Part shown: one piece after another, positions 37,013 through 46,405 of the stretch | How the letters are laid out: every line of letters begins with the position of its first letter | How positions within the stretch are numbered: position 1 is the first letter of the stretch | Assembly (NCBI GenBank): GCA_903822005.1 | Contig: CAIJNL010000020.1 | Location: 1 to 52,322, forward strand | From: an uncultured Nitrospiraceae bacterium | Lineage (GTDB): Bacteria; Nitrospirota; Thermodesulfovibrionia; Thermodesulfovibrionales; Dissulfurispiraceae | Length of the DNA: 52,322 nucleotides | Reading direction: 5' to 3' | The notes under the pieces: generated by a model | What the model saw: the letters and a program-made list of their open reading frames with translations, nothing else | Told to the model about the DNA's origin: nothing | Database searches by the model: none | Program-made: the position numbers and the translations under genes

Positions 37013-38248
37013 ATGAAACATCTGATAATCGGAAACGGGGTTGCGGGAACAACCGCCGCCCAGAACATACGACGCTTCGAGGAAGCTGCTGAAATAACCA
37101 TCGTGACCGAAGAAGCCAAGCCCTTCTACAGCCGCATAAGGCTGCCCGAGTTTATGTCCGGCTCTCTTGAGGAAAGCAAGCTCGTAATCTACAGGGATGA
37201 ATGGTATGAAAACAACAGGATCAATCTCATTACCAATAAAAAAGCGGTCTCGATAGAACATGCCGACAAGCTGGTAGTTCTTGACGGTGAAGTAAAACTT
37301 CCTTATGACAGACTGCTCGTTGCAACCGGCGGCAGGTCAATCGTGCCGCCGATACCCGGTATCGACCGAAGAGGGGTATTCACGCTTCGCACCATAGAAG
37401 ACGCCCGGAGGATCAGGGAATATGCCGAAGATGTTGTGTCGGTGATAATACTTGGCGGAGGGGTACTCGGGCTCGACCTCGGCAATGCCCTGCGCAAACT
37501 CGACAAATCGGTAACCTTTGTAGAATATTTCGACAGGCTCCTGCCCAGACAAATTGACCCCGCAGGATCCGCAGTCCTTGTAGAAAAACTCAAGACCCTG
37601 GGCATGAACTTTGTGCTGGGTGCCAAAGCCGAAGAGGCCCTTGGCAAGGACGTTTTTGAGGGGATCAGGCTTCATGATGGTTCATTGATCTCCGGTCAGA
37701 TGCTTCTCATCTCTGCCGGCATGGCCCCGGATGTCACTTTGTTCAAGGAACTAAACATCCCACCGCGCAGAGGCATTCCTGTAAATGACCGCATGGAGAC
37801 AGAACTGCCTGATGTTTACGCGGCAGGCGATGCGGCGGAGCATGAACAGAAGATTTACGGGATCTGGCCCGCAGCAGAAAAGCAGGGCGAGACTGCCGGA
37901 GTGAATATGGCCGGCGGCAACGCGCTTTATGGCGGCACTACTCCCGCCAACTTTGTGAGCGTGGCAGGGGTCGACATTTTTTCAGCCGGGGAGATCGATG
38001 CCGAAAACCTGCTGACTTCATTTGCCTATGAGGACAGGGACAGCGGCATCTACAGAAAGATTGTGGTGCGGGATGATGTTGTTGCCGGCTGTATTCTGTG
38101 CGGCGACACCAGTGGAAGAAGAGAAGTGCATTCTGCAATTCAGGAAAAACGCCCTGTCTCGGACATACAGGAGACCATTGACAGGCTGAAACTTACCCGT
38201 TTATCCGGGTCCCCTCAAAAAAACCGGCGCCAAATATCGAAACCCTGA
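37013..38248 (+). CDS. FAD/NAD(P)-dependent oxidoreductase (NirB-N / rubredoxin reductase-like)
   Basis: A 411-residue pyridine nucleotide-disulfide-type oxidoreductase. The FAD fold is IIGNGVAGTTAAQNIRR (4-20), the NAD fold SVIILGGGVLGLDLGNALRK near 142-161, and the second FAD motif DVYAAGDAAEHEQ near 265. It resembles the flavin part of NirB nitrite reductases and NADH:rubredoxin reductases, without the siroheme or BFD domains. The partner is unknown; no rubredoxin is adjacent. It is divergent from the TAXI gene and convergent with the VWA gene, three bases apart. Confidence 0.85.
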   Translation: MKHLIIGNGVAGTTAAQNIRRFEEAAEITIVTEEAKPFYSRIRLPEFMSGSLEESKLVIYRDEWYENNRINLITNKKAVSIEHADKLVVLDGEVKLPYDRLLVATGGRSIVPPIPGIDRRGVFTLRTIEDARRIREYAEDVVSVIILGGGVLGLDLGNALRKLDKSVTFVEYFDRLLPRQIDPAGSAVLVEKLKTLGMNFVLGAKAEEALGKDVFEGIRLHDGSLISGQMLLISAGMAPDVTLFKELNIPPRRGIPVNDRMETELPDVYAAGDAAEHEQKIYGIWPAAEKQGETAGVNMAGGNALYGGTTPANFVSVAGVDIFSAGEIDAENLLTSFAYEDRDSGIYRKIVVRDDVVAGCILCGDTSGRREVHSAIQEKRPVSDIQETIDRLKLTRLSGSPQKNRRQISKP

Positions 38249-38250
38249 AC

Positions 38251-40365
38251 CTAGGTTTTTTTCTCCTGCTCCTTTTGCTCCTGTTCCTGCTGTTTTTGCG
38301 CGTGGTACAGGATCATATACTCCTTGTCCAGACTTTCAAGCTGGCGCGTCAGATCGGCTATGTTCTCTTCCTTTGCCTTTAGCAGTTCCACCTTTTCGTG
38401 CAACTGTGCCTCAATGTCTGCCACATCGTCCGAGGCAGGCATAACCTCGTCCTGCATCAGACGCTTAAGTTCTTCCTCCCATTTACTGAACTTCTCGGCC
38501 AGATTGTTCTCCTCACTCTCGATTACCGCAACATATTCCTCGATCCCTTTATTCTCATCATCGACCGCCTTCACCGCCTCACTCATATCTTCCTTAAGGT
38601 TATATGTTTCGGAAAGGGTCTTTATATTGTTATTCATTTCTGTGCTTCGCTGTTGCAGGTTTCCGAGCTTTTTCCGGACCTCCTCAAAGATGTCCTTTAG
38701 TGTCATCATCTCACATATCTTGCCCTTCTGGAATTCGATGACCCCGATAAGTTTCTTTATGCGGTTCGAATCAGGCCCGTCATCATGCCCTGCCGGTATC
38801 ACGATTGTCGGAAGCTCTTCTCCTATGACACTATCGGGCTTCCCGCCTGCTGCTGAAACCTCTCTCAAGGGCTCTGGAACAGGCCTCGCCTTTGCTTCCA
38901 GATAGAGCCTTTTGTACCGTCTTGCCTGTACATGGACCAGCAGGATCAGAAGGAGAAGCAGGGCATTGGCCGCTATGGCCAGCATCAGAGACATCTCGGG
39001 ATCAATATCTCCAAAATACTCCATAACTGATGGGTCCCTCTTTGCCGCAGGCTGCGCCGGAACTGCCGGCTGCGGCCTATCGATCGAATTAAAATAAAGC
39101 TCTTTCGTTCTGTTGAACGTCTTGCCTTCCGCGGTTATCTTTATGGAATAATCACCCTGTCGTTCTGCGTTGAATTCAGCGGCATATGTGCCAGCAGCGG
39201 GCGCGGACTTTAATGTAAGCGGTAACTTGAACGATTTTCCGTCAGGCCCTGAAATCTCCGCCTCAAATGTCACCTGATCCAGCACTTCCCTGTCAGCTAT
39301 CTTCTGCTCATCCCTTTCAAGCCAGGCATCGATAACTACCTTGTCGCCCTTGTTGACTGATGCAGCCGAAAACGAACTCTTCAGCTTCAGATCGGTCAGG
39401 ACAAATATCCTGTTGCCCTCACGGCGGCTAAGACTGACCTTCCACTTGCCGCTCGCCGGAGAATGGATCGTGATCATATCAAAGATGTCGGAGCCGTACC
39501 ACCTGACATTTTTCGCAGTTTTCTTCTGGGAGATTTTATTCCCGCGGGGATCAACAAGCACGGTCGATGTGCCAGTCTGTTTTGTTATTAAAAGAACCGC
39601 CTCCTTGACATCCCTGTCTATCGCAAACGTATCGCCCTTCAGCGCAACAGAGTCCGGCGACTTTATTTTCTCGAATATGGCGGCAAACATGACATGGATG
39701 TCCCGGTCCGTTTTTGCGTACCTGAAAAGGCCGCCGGTCTTTTCGGATATATTGCCCAGCAGTTTGGGATCTGAAAGCTCGGAGAAGGCTATCGAATGGA
39801 CCTTAATGCCCGCCTTCTGTATCTCAGGAAGCATCCGGACCAGTTCAGCGTTTGAGTCTTTATCCTTCTTTGGGTCTCCGAGGGCAAGTTTGCCGTCTGA
39901 CATCAGGATAAGTGCCCTGTTTTTCCTGCTGGATGATCCGAGTTCCTCCATGCCTTTCGTGAGTGCTCCGGTTATGTCGGTCGAAAATTCCTTCGACGTT
40001 ATCTTTTTTGTGGCCCCGAAAAGCAACAGTCTGTTTTTCGGGCTGTTTATCGTAAGAGGAATCAATTGCCTGGCGGAATCTCCAAAGCTGACCACGCCGA
40101 CACTGTCTTCAGTTCCCAGCAGGGAAATAAAAAGACGTGCCGCCTCTTTCCGGTAATCTTTGGGATCTGTTTTTTTCATGCTGCCGGAACTGTCAATCAG
40201 AAGCACTATATCGGCCCCCTGCTCTTCGGGTCCGGCCTGGGCAGCTGGTGCAGGTGCTTGAGGATTTTCTTTGGCAGGTACGGCTGGGTCAGCAGAAAAA
40301 GAACTCGCATTGAAAATGAAAAGAGCAAGTATGAGCGCGACAAATGAGATCAGCCTGTTCTTCAT
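38251..40365 (-). CDS. VWA-domain membrane protein with C-terminal coiled coil
   Basis: A 704-residue protein. A signal peptide or anchor covers about 1-24. A von Willebrand A domain follows (about 45-225) with a complete MIDAS (VLLIDSSGSMKKTD; MSDGKLALGD). Then comes a beta-rich middle part, a membrane helix near 480 (MLAIAANALLLLLILLVHVQ), and a long coiled coil ending in a Gln/Glu/Lys-rich tail. This suggests an extracytoplasmic metal-dependent adhesion or assembly domain linked to a cytoplasmic coiled coil. ATG at 40365 has GGGAG; the frame continues to 40461 without a site. Function unknown. Confidence 0.82.
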   Translation of the reverse strand: MKNRLISFVALILALFIFNASSFSADPAVPAKENPQAPAPAAQAGPEEQGADIVLLIDSSGSMKKTDPKDYRKEAARLFISLLGTEDSVGVVSFGDSARQLIPLTINSPKNRLLLFGATKKITSKEFSTDITGALTKGMEELGSSSRKNRALILMSDGKLALGDPKKDKDSNAELVRMLPEIQKAGIKVHSIAFSELSDPKLLGNISEKTGGLFRYAKTDRDIHVMFAAIFEKIKSPDSVALKGDTFAIDRDVKEAVLLITKQTGTSTVLVDPRGNKISQKKTAKNVRWYGSDIFDMITIHSPASGKWKVSLSRREGNRIFVLTDLKLKSSFSAASVNKGDKVVIDAWLERDEQKIADREVLDQVTFEAEISGPDGKSFKLPLTLKSAPAAGTYAAEFNAERQGDYSIKITAEGKTFNRTKELYFNSIDRPQPAVPAQPAAKRDPSVMEYFGDIDPEMSLMLAIAANALLLLLILLVHVQARRYKRLYLEAKARPVPEPLREVSAAGGKPDSVIGEELPTIVIPAGHDDGPDSNRIKKLIGVIEFQKGKICEMMTLKDIFEEVRKKLGNLQQRSTEMNNNIKTLSETYNLKEDMSEAVKAVDDENKGIEEYVAVIESEENNLAEKFSKWEEELKRLMQDEVMPASDDVADIEAQLHEKVELLKAKEENIADLTRQLESLDKEYMILYHAQKQQEQEQKEQEKKT

Positions 40366-40491
40366 AGCCCAGCTCCCGTCTGCGTTATTGTTGCGTCTAT
40401 TTAAGTATACAATAAAAAAGCTGCCTTGCGAATTGGCAGGCATTGCATCTCTCTCGTCCACTCATTCGCATCGAATAGGTTAAAATAGTGC

Positions 40492-42366
40492 ATGTCAACT
40501 ACAACACTCTCTCAGGCCTCTGCCGAGTTTCTCGAAAAGATGGTCGCCGACTCCATGGAATATTACGAACCTCGGGCATGCCAGCTCGGGATGATGCAGG
40601 CCTGCGCCCGGGCCATAGAGGAAGGCGGCATAATGATGGCAGAGGCGGGCACCGGCACGGGAAAAACATTTGCCTATCTGATCCCGATCATTATCTCGGG
40701 TAAAAAGGCGATTATCTCTACCCGCACCATTAACCTGCAGGAGCAGCTCGCACACAAGGACCTGAAGTTTCTATCATCCATAGTTGACTTCGATTATGCC
40801 GTGGCAAAAGGGCGGGGGAATTATTTGTGTCTGCGGAGGCTGAATGCGTTCAGGCATGACAGCGATGAAGAAGACAGGGAATACCGCAATATATTGCAGT
40901 GGGCCGCTGAAACCAGGACGGGAGATATCGAGGACTATGGTTCCGTGCGCCTTTCATTCTGGGACAGGCTCTGCGCGGACGCTGATGCCTGCAAGTGGAA
41001 AAAGTGCGGCCACTTTGGCCAATGCTTTTATTTCTCTGCCAGGCGAAGGTGGGAAGCCGCCCAGATAATCGTGGCCAATCACGCCATCGTATGCATTGAT
41101 GCCATGCTGCCTGATGAATCGAGACTCTTCCCGGAAACGGAGATACTAATATTTGATGAAGGACATGCCCTGGACGCTACTCTTACGGACCAGGTCGGGC
41201 TTACGATCTCGAACAGGGTCTTCGACTACATATTAAACAAATTACTGAAAGTCGGTGACAGAGGCGTCTACAAGGGACTCCTCTCGCAATCGCCGCAGCT
41301 CTTCCCTGCAGTGGAATCCCTGAGGAGCGAGATAGAACTCTTCTGGATGCTGCTGCGCAGGGCGCATAACGATCAGGAGATCATCAGGGGCGTATTCGAA
41401 CTGCGGGAGCCCCTGATGAAGATTGCCGAGTCCGTAGTTGAACTAATCGAAAACATGAAGGGTGCCACTTCAGGTCTTTTTGAGGAAGATGACGAGCTTG
41501 AGCTGAAGGCAGTCATGATGAAACTGAGGGACATAGCTGCTGCAATCACACAATTCCCTGAAGGGCTTCCAGACTATGTTCGCTGGATCGAGATCGAGGA
41601 GAGGCGCACTGCGCTGCGCATGTCGCCGGTCTATCCCAGGGATTTTGTCAGGAAGAACATCCTTCCTTTTCACGAAGCGGTGATAATCACATCCGCCACT
41701 CTCTCGGTTGCCGGGGATTTCAGTTTCAATGAGCATCTGCTCGGCCTGGAGGATTGCAGCAAAGCGGCCTTCCCATCGCTCTTTGACCTCGCGCGTCAGA
41801 CAACAGTCGAAATCAGAAACGGGATTGACCTGCGGAACAATCCGGAGAGTATCCGAAAACTTTCCGAAGTTATTATCGGAGAGGCGGCAAAAAAAGATGG
41901 CGGTATCCTCGTGCTTTTCACATCAAGGGACGCGATGAAGAAGACATGGGAAATAACAGAATCGGCCCTTTTGCTTATGCACCTGAAACCGATGATGCAG
42001 GGAGAACAGCTCAAGAACAGGTACATGCTCGACATAATGAGGGAGAGCGACAACTCAGTCATCTTCGGGCTCGACTCTTTCTGGGAAGGCGTCGACATAC
42101 GCGGCGACGCGCTGAAATGCCTTATCATCACAAAGCTGCCCTTTGAGGTGCCGACCGCCCCCATTACTCTGGCCCGCACCGAGGACATAGAAAAAAGAGG
42201 GGGCAATCCCTTTTATGAATATTCCCTGCCGCGAGCTGTCATCAAATTCAGGCAGGGGTTCGGCAGGCTCATCAGATCAAAGACGGATACCGGGCGGGTC
42301 ATCATCTGCGACGACCGGATAGAGACAAAGAGGTACGGGCGGAAGTTTCTGGAGAGCATTTATTGA
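40492..42366 (+). CDS. dinG: DinG-family ATP-dependent helicase
   Basis: A 624-residue superfamily 2 helicase of the XPD/DinG type. Walker A is AEAGTGTGKTFAYLIP near 48-63 and the DEAH-like box IFDEGHALDA near 220. Cysteines between them (NYLCLRR near 104; DADACKWKKCGHFGQC near 163-178) fit a 4Fe-4S cluster. The second motor domain ends with FGLDSFWEGVDIRG and FRQGFGRLIRSKTDTGR. It unwinds 5'-3' and acts on R-loops or forked DNA. Little ribosome-site signal precedes the ATG at 40492. Divergent from the VWA gene. Confidence 0.93.
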   Translation: MSTTTLSQASAEFLEKMVADSMEYYEPRACQLGMMQACARAIEEGGIMMAEAGTGTGKTFAYLIPIIISGKKAIISTRTINLQEQLAHKDLKFLSSIVDFDYAVAKGRGNYLCLRRLNAFRHDSDEEDREYRNILQWAAETRTGDIEDYGSVRLSFWDRLCADADACKWKKCGHFGQCFYFSARRRWEAAQIIVANHAIVCIDAMLPDESRLFPETEILIFDEGHALDATLTDQVGLTISNRVFDYILNKLLKVGDRGVYKGLLSQSPQLFPAVESLRSEIELFWMLLRRAHNDQEIIRGVFELREPLMKIAESVVELIENMKGATSGLFEEDDELELKAVMMKLRDIAAAITQFPEGLPDYVRWIEIEERRTALRMSPVYPRDFVRKNILPFHEAVIITSATLSVAGDFSFNEHLLGLEDCSKAAFPSLFDLARQTTVEIRNGIDLRNNPESIRKLSEVIIGEAAKKDGGILVLFTSRDAMKKTWEITESALLLMHLKPMMQGEQLKNRYMLDIMRESDNSVIFGLDSFWEGVDIRGDALKCLIITKLPFEVPTAPITLARTEDIEKRGGNPFYEYSLPRAVIKFRQGFGRLIRSKTDTGRVIICDDRIETKRYGRKFLESIY

Positions 42367-42437
42367 TGCTATGCCGGCTGAAGCCGTCATTGTGTAAGCG
42401 GAATAAATAATAAAATAATCCTTTAGCGGAGGACGTG

Positions 42438-42641
42438 ATGAACATAGTTATCACAGATGGTGGCCGCACGCTGGTAGACTTTGAGGTAACGAAAGACTCG
42501 CACGTATACGTGAGCGACGGGGTATCGGAGTTTTACAGCGAATGGGATGAGCTGGATGAGGCACGGCAGATGGCATATATCAAACTTGCCGGGCTCTGGT
42601 TTGACACGCTGAAGACAGAGCTGGCGAAACTCACAAAATAG
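42438..42641 (+). CDS. Small acidic protein of unknown function
   Basis: A 67-residue protein with a good ribosome site (GGAGG, seven bases before ATG 42438). It starts NIVITDGGRTLVDFEVTKDS and ends with an amphipathic helix (ARQMAYIKLAGLWFDTLKTE). Its spacing of 71 bases after dinG suggests cotranscription. I do not recognise a family. It ends two bases before the 3' end of the convergent tRNA-Ser gene. Confidence 0.6.
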   Translation: MNIVITDGGRTLVDFEVTKDSHVYVSDGVSEFYSEWDELDEARQMAYIKLAGLWFDTLKTELAKLTK

Positions 42642-42643
42642 AC

Positions 42644-42733
<90 letters not shown>

Positions 42734-42809
42734 AAACCCGCCGGCAGACAGCTAAATATTATACATGAATGATTTTTCCCCGGTCTACTTACTGATTAAC
42801 CGAGCAATT

Positions 42810-42954
42810 GCCGACAAGTATATCTGCCTCTTGTCTCGCTGAATAAGATCACCCTGATTTAACAACCGCATTATCTGAAAGACGCAGATTACTTTCACCT
42901 GTTTAGAATCGAAAACACGGACAGCGAGACATCGAGTCAGCTATCCTTACCGGC
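42810..42954 (-). repeat. ERIC-like palindromic repeat, copy B
   Basis: A 145-base element in the opposite direction to copy A. Read on the minus strand it begins GCCGGTAAGGATAGCTGACT and onward, has the core GTCTTTCAGATAATGCGGTT, and ends with CAGCGAGACAAGAG and CTTGTCGGC. Most of GATAGCTGACTCGATGTCTC and the core are identical or nearly so to copy A. It is 21 bases from the next copy at 42976. Confidence 0.75.
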
Positions 42955-42975
42955 TACTCTGGATACTATGGCTCT

Positions 42976-43140
42976 CAATTGAGAGACGTCGATGGCGGCT
43001 GGGTCGACAGCGCAGCGTCGCCGTTATTGTTTCAAAGTCAAAACAAGGCATCATGCGGTTTTACATATCGAGCGTTAAACATGGGAACCCACAGTGATTC
43101 AGCAAGCCGAGATACGGCTGCCATTGATGGCTCCAATTGA
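42976..43140 (+). repeat. ERIC-like palindromic repeat, diverged copy X
   Basis: Left end TCAATTGAGAGACGTCGATG and inverted right end TCAATTGGAGCCATCAATGG form terminal inverted repeats. The core ATCATGCGGTTTTACATATC and right arm CAGCAAGCCGAGATACGGCT align with copy A at about 19 of 25 and 22 of 32 positions. Together with copy B it fills the 411-base gap between tRNA-Ser and tadA, in which no gene is visible. Confidence 0.5.
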
Positions 43141-43144
43141 TAAA

Positions 43145-43624
43145 TTATTCCTTGTCCTCTTTATTACCCCTGCGTTCCGCAAAAAATCTTTTCAAAAGCT
43201 GTCCGCACTCGTCTTCAAGTACCCCTGAAACAACCTCAACCTGATGGTTCAGCCTGCTGTCAGAAAGCAGATGATAGAGATTCGCCACCGCCCCGCCCTT
43301 CACATCCCCGCAGCCATAAACAAGCCTGCCGAGACGGGCGTTGATCATAGCCCCCGCGCACATAGGGCATGGCTCCTTTGTCACATATAGGGTTCCATCC
43401 GTAAGCCGCCACCTTTTAAGCTTTTGAGCGCCCTCCCGGATGGCTGACAGTTCCGCATGGCCGGTCGGATCAAAGGCCGTTTCCCTGGTATTCCGGGCAG
43501 ATACCACTACTTCTCCGTCAACAACCAGCACAGCCCCAACCGGCACCTCGGCCTCATTGGAGGCCTTTTCAGCTTCCTTTAGTGCCAGCCTCATAAAATT
43601 AATATCCTGCTCTACGGTATTCAT
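43145..43624 (-). CDS. tadA: tRNA-specific adenosine deaminase
   Basis: A 159-residue zinc deaminase that converts A34 to inosine in tRNA-Arg(ACG). The zinc and proton-shuttle motif HAELSAIREG (about 57-66) and KEPCPMCAGAMINARLGRLVYG (split here: PCPMCAGAM near 87-95) are complete. ARNTRE and the C-terminal LLKRFFAERR match TadA rather than a nucleoside deaminase. Alone in its unit. Confidence 0.93.
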   Translation of the reverse strand: MNTVEQDINFMRLALKEAEKASNEAEVPVGAVLVVDGEVVVSARNTRETAFDPTGHAELSAIREGAQKLKRWRLTDGTLYVTKEPCPMCAGAMINARLGRLVYGCGDVKGGAVANLYHLLSDSRLNHQVEVVSGVLEDECGQLLKRFFAERRGNKEDKE

Positions 43625-43658
43625 AGTCCGGTCGTCACCAAAATGAACAGCGAGTCAT

Positions 43659-43694
43659 AAAAACGGGGCATCCGGCATTGTACCGGATGCCCCG
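43659..43694 (-). terminator. Terminator of the YtxH/DUF948 unit
   Basis: On the minus strand CGGGGCATCCGG and CCGGATGCCCCG form a perfect 12-bp stem with a 7-base loop (43664-43675 and 43683-43694), followed by TTTTT. It lies 21 bases past the stop at 43716, separating this unit from tadA. Confidence 0.9.
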
Positions 43695-43715
43695 CAATTC
43701 ATCGCAAAGGCCATT

Positions 43716-44021
43716 CTACTTCTTTGCTTCTTTCTGGTAAGCCTGTTTTCCGGCATCTACAGCCGCTGCAACCGCAGACTTCTGTTCTTCATACATGTCC
43801 TTTGCCTTGTCAATGGTAGAGGCAACCTTTGCCTTGGTGCTGCCGGCAAATTCCGTCGCCTTTTCCGTTGCCTCATCAGCAAGCTCCTTTATCTTCCTGC
43901 GCGTCTCAATGCCCGACTGGGGGGCGACGAGAAGCGCTATCCCGGCGCCTACAATCCCGCCAAGAACGAATGCCAGTAAAACCGAACCTGAACTGAAACC
44001 TTCATCATAATGACTGCCCAT
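43716..44021 (-). CDS. YtxH-domain protein
   Basis: A 101-residue protein with one membrane helix near the N-terminus (about 12-33, VLLAFVLGGIVGAGIALLVA). The YtxH motif APQSGIETRRKIKELADEA follows, and then a long Ala/Lys-rich amphipathic helix. Such proteins are stress- or envelope-associated in various bacteria, but the function is not established. GGAGG precedes the start and the DUF948 gene is five bases upstream. Confidence 0.85.
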   Translation of the reverse strand: MGSHYDEGFSSGSVLLAFVLGGIVGAGIALLVAPQSGIETRRKIKELADEATEKATEFAGSTKAKVASTIDKAKDMYEEQKSAVAAAVDAGKQAYQKEAKK

Positions 44022-44026
44022 ATGTG

Positions 44027-44425
44027 TTACCTCCTGTCTGCCGCATTTTTTATTAACATCCCAAGCGCGGCCTGCACCCCAGCCTTGATCCCGAGCGCCT
44101 TGAGTGAGACCTGTTCCCTGACGTCTCCTATAAGTGTGCCTATCGCCCTTATATTAACCGCAACATCGGATACTGCGTCACTGACTTCCCGCACATTGCC
44201 GGTTATCGCGCCGACATCATCCGTTATAACCCGCAGGCTCCTCAGCGTTTTTTCAGTCTCCACAAGCACGGGAGAAAGCCTTGCGTCGGTGTCCCTGCAA
44301 AAAACCGTAACGGCATCAGTCACCTTTTTTATCTGGACCGCGCAATATACGAAAAAACCTGCGGCCACCATCAGGGCGATAACCATTACAATGAATCCGG
44401 CGGTTATAAGAGCATGCACTTCCAT
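44027..44425 (-). CDS. DUF948-domain membrane protein
   Basis: A 132-residue protein with one N-terminal membrane helix (about 6-28, ITAGFIVMVIALMVAAGFFV). A helical region (DTDARLSPVLVETEKTLRSL, VREVSDAVSDVAVNIRAIG) typical of DUF948 follows. DUF948 and YtxH proteins are commonly paired, as here. A GGGGGG run lies 8 bases before the ATG. Role unknown; probably a peripheral envelope or chemotaxis-like helical protein. Confidence 0.8.
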   Translation of the reverse strand: MEVHALITAGFIVMVIALMVAAGFFVYCAVQIKKVTDAVTVFCRDTDARLSPVLVETEKTLRSLRVITDDVGAITGNVREVSDAVSDVAVNIRAIGTLIGDVREQVSLKALGIKAGVQAALGMLIKNAADRR

Positions 44426-44546
44426 CTAACTACCCCCCTTAACGCATAATGAGAAAATAATATCAAAAAACATCTTATCGAGACATTTAAAGTATATCTT
44501 AACGGATACCAAGTTACAAGCGCAGAATAAAGATTGTTAATCGCGT

Positions 44547-45116
44547 TTACTCCCTGCGAAGCCGCTTTTGGACGTGAAGGATGCGCTGTATAACGGTAAC
44601 GTGACTCAGGATGAAGATAATGACCATCGCGGGGAACAGCAACCCGGTAATACATCCGGCTGATATGAGAACTACCCGTTCGGGCCGTTCGAGTATGCCG
44701 ACATTGCAGTCCAGGCCCAGTCCCTCTGCGCGGGCCCTTGCATAGCTCGTCACAAGTGATCCCACTAATGCACCTGCCGACACGCACAGCCCGGCAACAT
44801 CTCCGGCAGCATAAAAATACCACGCCGCGCCCATGATCATAAGAGAGTCGGAATAACGATCGAGTGTCGAATCGAGAAATGCCCCGAACCTGGTCCTTTT
44901 GCCGTTGGTGCGGGCAACAAGCCCGTCGAGTATGTCGAAAAGCCCTCCGACAGCTATGAAAATGCCGCCGAGCAGGAGGTCAAAAGGTATGAATGCTGAT
45001 GCAGCAGCTGTAATAAAGAGGCCTGTAATGCTTATAAAATTCGGACTGAAAGGTATATGTCTGGCGAGAGGCGCAAGCGGTCTGTCGAGAAAATGGCCGC
45101 ACCATTCGCTCAGCAA
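44547..45116 (-). CDS. CDP-alcohol phosphatidyltransferase (probable phosphatidylinositol phosphate synthase)
   Basis: A 189-residue integral membrane enzyme with about six helices. The full signature D-G-x2-A-R-x8-G-x3-D-x3-D is present as DGLVAR (about 64-69) to GAFLDSTLD. It transfers a phosphatidyl group from CDP-diacylglycerol to an alcohol. The gene directly follows ino1 (one base gap), so inositol 1-phosphate is the likely acceptor, giving phosphatidylinositol phosphate. The start is TTG at 45116 with GGGAG six bases upstream; no nearer ATG gives a complete first helix. Phosphatidylglycerophosphate synthase is the alternative. Confidence 0.85.
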   Translation of the reverse strand: MLSEWCGHFLDRPLAPLARHIPFSPNFISITGLFITAAASAFIPFDLLLGGIFIAVGGLFDILDGLVARTNGKRTRFGAFLDSTLDRYSDSLMIMGAAWYFYAAGDVAGLCVSAGALVGSLVTSYARARAEGLGLDCNVGILERPERVVLISAGCITGLLFPAMVIIFILSHVTVIQRILHVQKRLRRE

Positions 45117-46220
45117 TTACTTCTCCCTTTTCGCCGCAATAAACTCCTCGACCATCACCCTTGCTTCTTCATCCGGGAACTGCCTAAACGGGTGTTTCAT
45201 GAAGTATGAGGAGGGCGAGATCAGCAAACCGCCGATCCCCCTGTCGCGGGCTATTTTGCAGCAGCGGATGGCATCTATGACCACACCACCGCTGTTCGGC
45301 GAGTCTTCTACCGACAACCGCAGCTCAAGGTTCATGGGAATGTTACCGAAACCGTGGCCTTCCATCCTGATAAAACAGACCTTATTGTCATTGAGCCACG
45401 GCACAAAATCCGACGGGCCTATATGCACATCTTCATCAGCAACATCATGGCTGATCTGTGAGGTGACTGCAGCGGTCTTTGAGATCTTTTTCGACTTCAG
45501 ACGCGAATAATTCAGCATATTAAGGAAATCCGTATTGCCGCCAACGTTCAGCTGGTAGGTATGGTCCATCTTTATACCGCGGTCCATAAAAAGCTTAGTG
45601 AGCATGCGATGTATTATGGTCGCGCCTATCTGGGACTTCACGTCGTCGCCTATAATAGGTATCCCTTTTTCTTCAAAGCGCTTGATCCACGCCTCATCAG
45701 AAGCGATAAAGACCGGTATGCAGTTTACAAAGGAAACGCCTGCCTTGAGGCATTCCTCGGCATAATATCTTACTGCCTTCTCGGAACCGACCGGCAGATA
45801 GTTCACCAGGATTTCAGCCCCGCTGTCAGCCAGCACCTTTGCGACATCGCACGCCTTTGCATCGGAGGCAATGAACCGCCTGTCGTCAGGATAGTCCGCC
45901 ATATGGGGAGATATGCCGTCATGGATTTCGCCCATGCTGACCTTTACGGGAAAATCGGGCAGCTGCGGGAAAAAGACCCTGGTGCAGTTAGGTTTGGCAA
46001 AGAGGGCCTCTTTCAGCGGCTTATTGACCTTGCGCAGATCGATGTCAAAGGCTGCCACCACCTCAATGTCTCCGGGGCGATAACCTCCAAGGTCAAAATG
46101 CATAAGTCCCAGCGCAACTTTTTCTGCATCTTTTCCCAGAGATTTGTAATACTCTATCCCCTGTATCAATGAACTGGCGCAGTTTCCCACACCCGCAATA
46201 GCAATCTTAATCCTGGCCAT
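45117..46220 (-). CDS. ino1: Inositol-3-phosphate synthase
   Basis: A 367-residue NAD-dependent enzyme that cyclises glucose 6-phosphate to inositol 3-phosphate. NAD fold [20 protein letters not shown] (6-25), the [10 protein letters not shown] segment near 138, catalytic-region [15 protein letters not shown] near 191, and [13 protein letters not shown] near 222. It is the compact prokaryotic type known from actinobacteria and archaea. Together with the next gene it forms a two-gene pathway to an inositol phospholipid, uncommon outside Actinobacteria. Confidence 0.94.
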   Translation of the reverse strand: MARIKIAIAGVGNCASSLIQGIEYYKSLGKDAEKVALGLMHFDLGGYRPGDIEVVAAFDIDLRKVNKPLKEALFAKPNCTRVFFPQLPDFPVKVSMGEIHDGISPHMADYPDDRRFIASDAKACDVAKVLADSGAEILVNYLPVGSEKAVRYYAEECLKAGVSFVNCIPVFIASDEAWIKRFEEKGIPIIGDDVKSQIGATIIHRMLTKLFMDRGIKMDHTYQLNVGGNTDFLNMLNYSRLKSKKISKTAAVTSQISHDVADEDVHIGPSDFVPWLNDNKVCFIRMEGHGFGNIPMNLELRLSVEDSPNSGGVVIDAIRCCKIARDRGIGGLLISPSSYFMKHPFRQFPDEEARVMVEEFIAAKREK

Positions 46221-46405
46221 CCCTGTCAGTCTCCTGTCATGATTTAATCTTGAAATCCACTATGTCCTGCTATTTGCGGCCGTCTGTTGTAATTTGGCTT
46301 TTCCCTCTGCCCCGCAAACGAAAAGTCAAACAGAGTTTTATAAATTAATTCAGTCTGTTCTGTCAAGCTATCCGACGGACGGATTTGGCCGCAGTGACCT
46401 GTACG

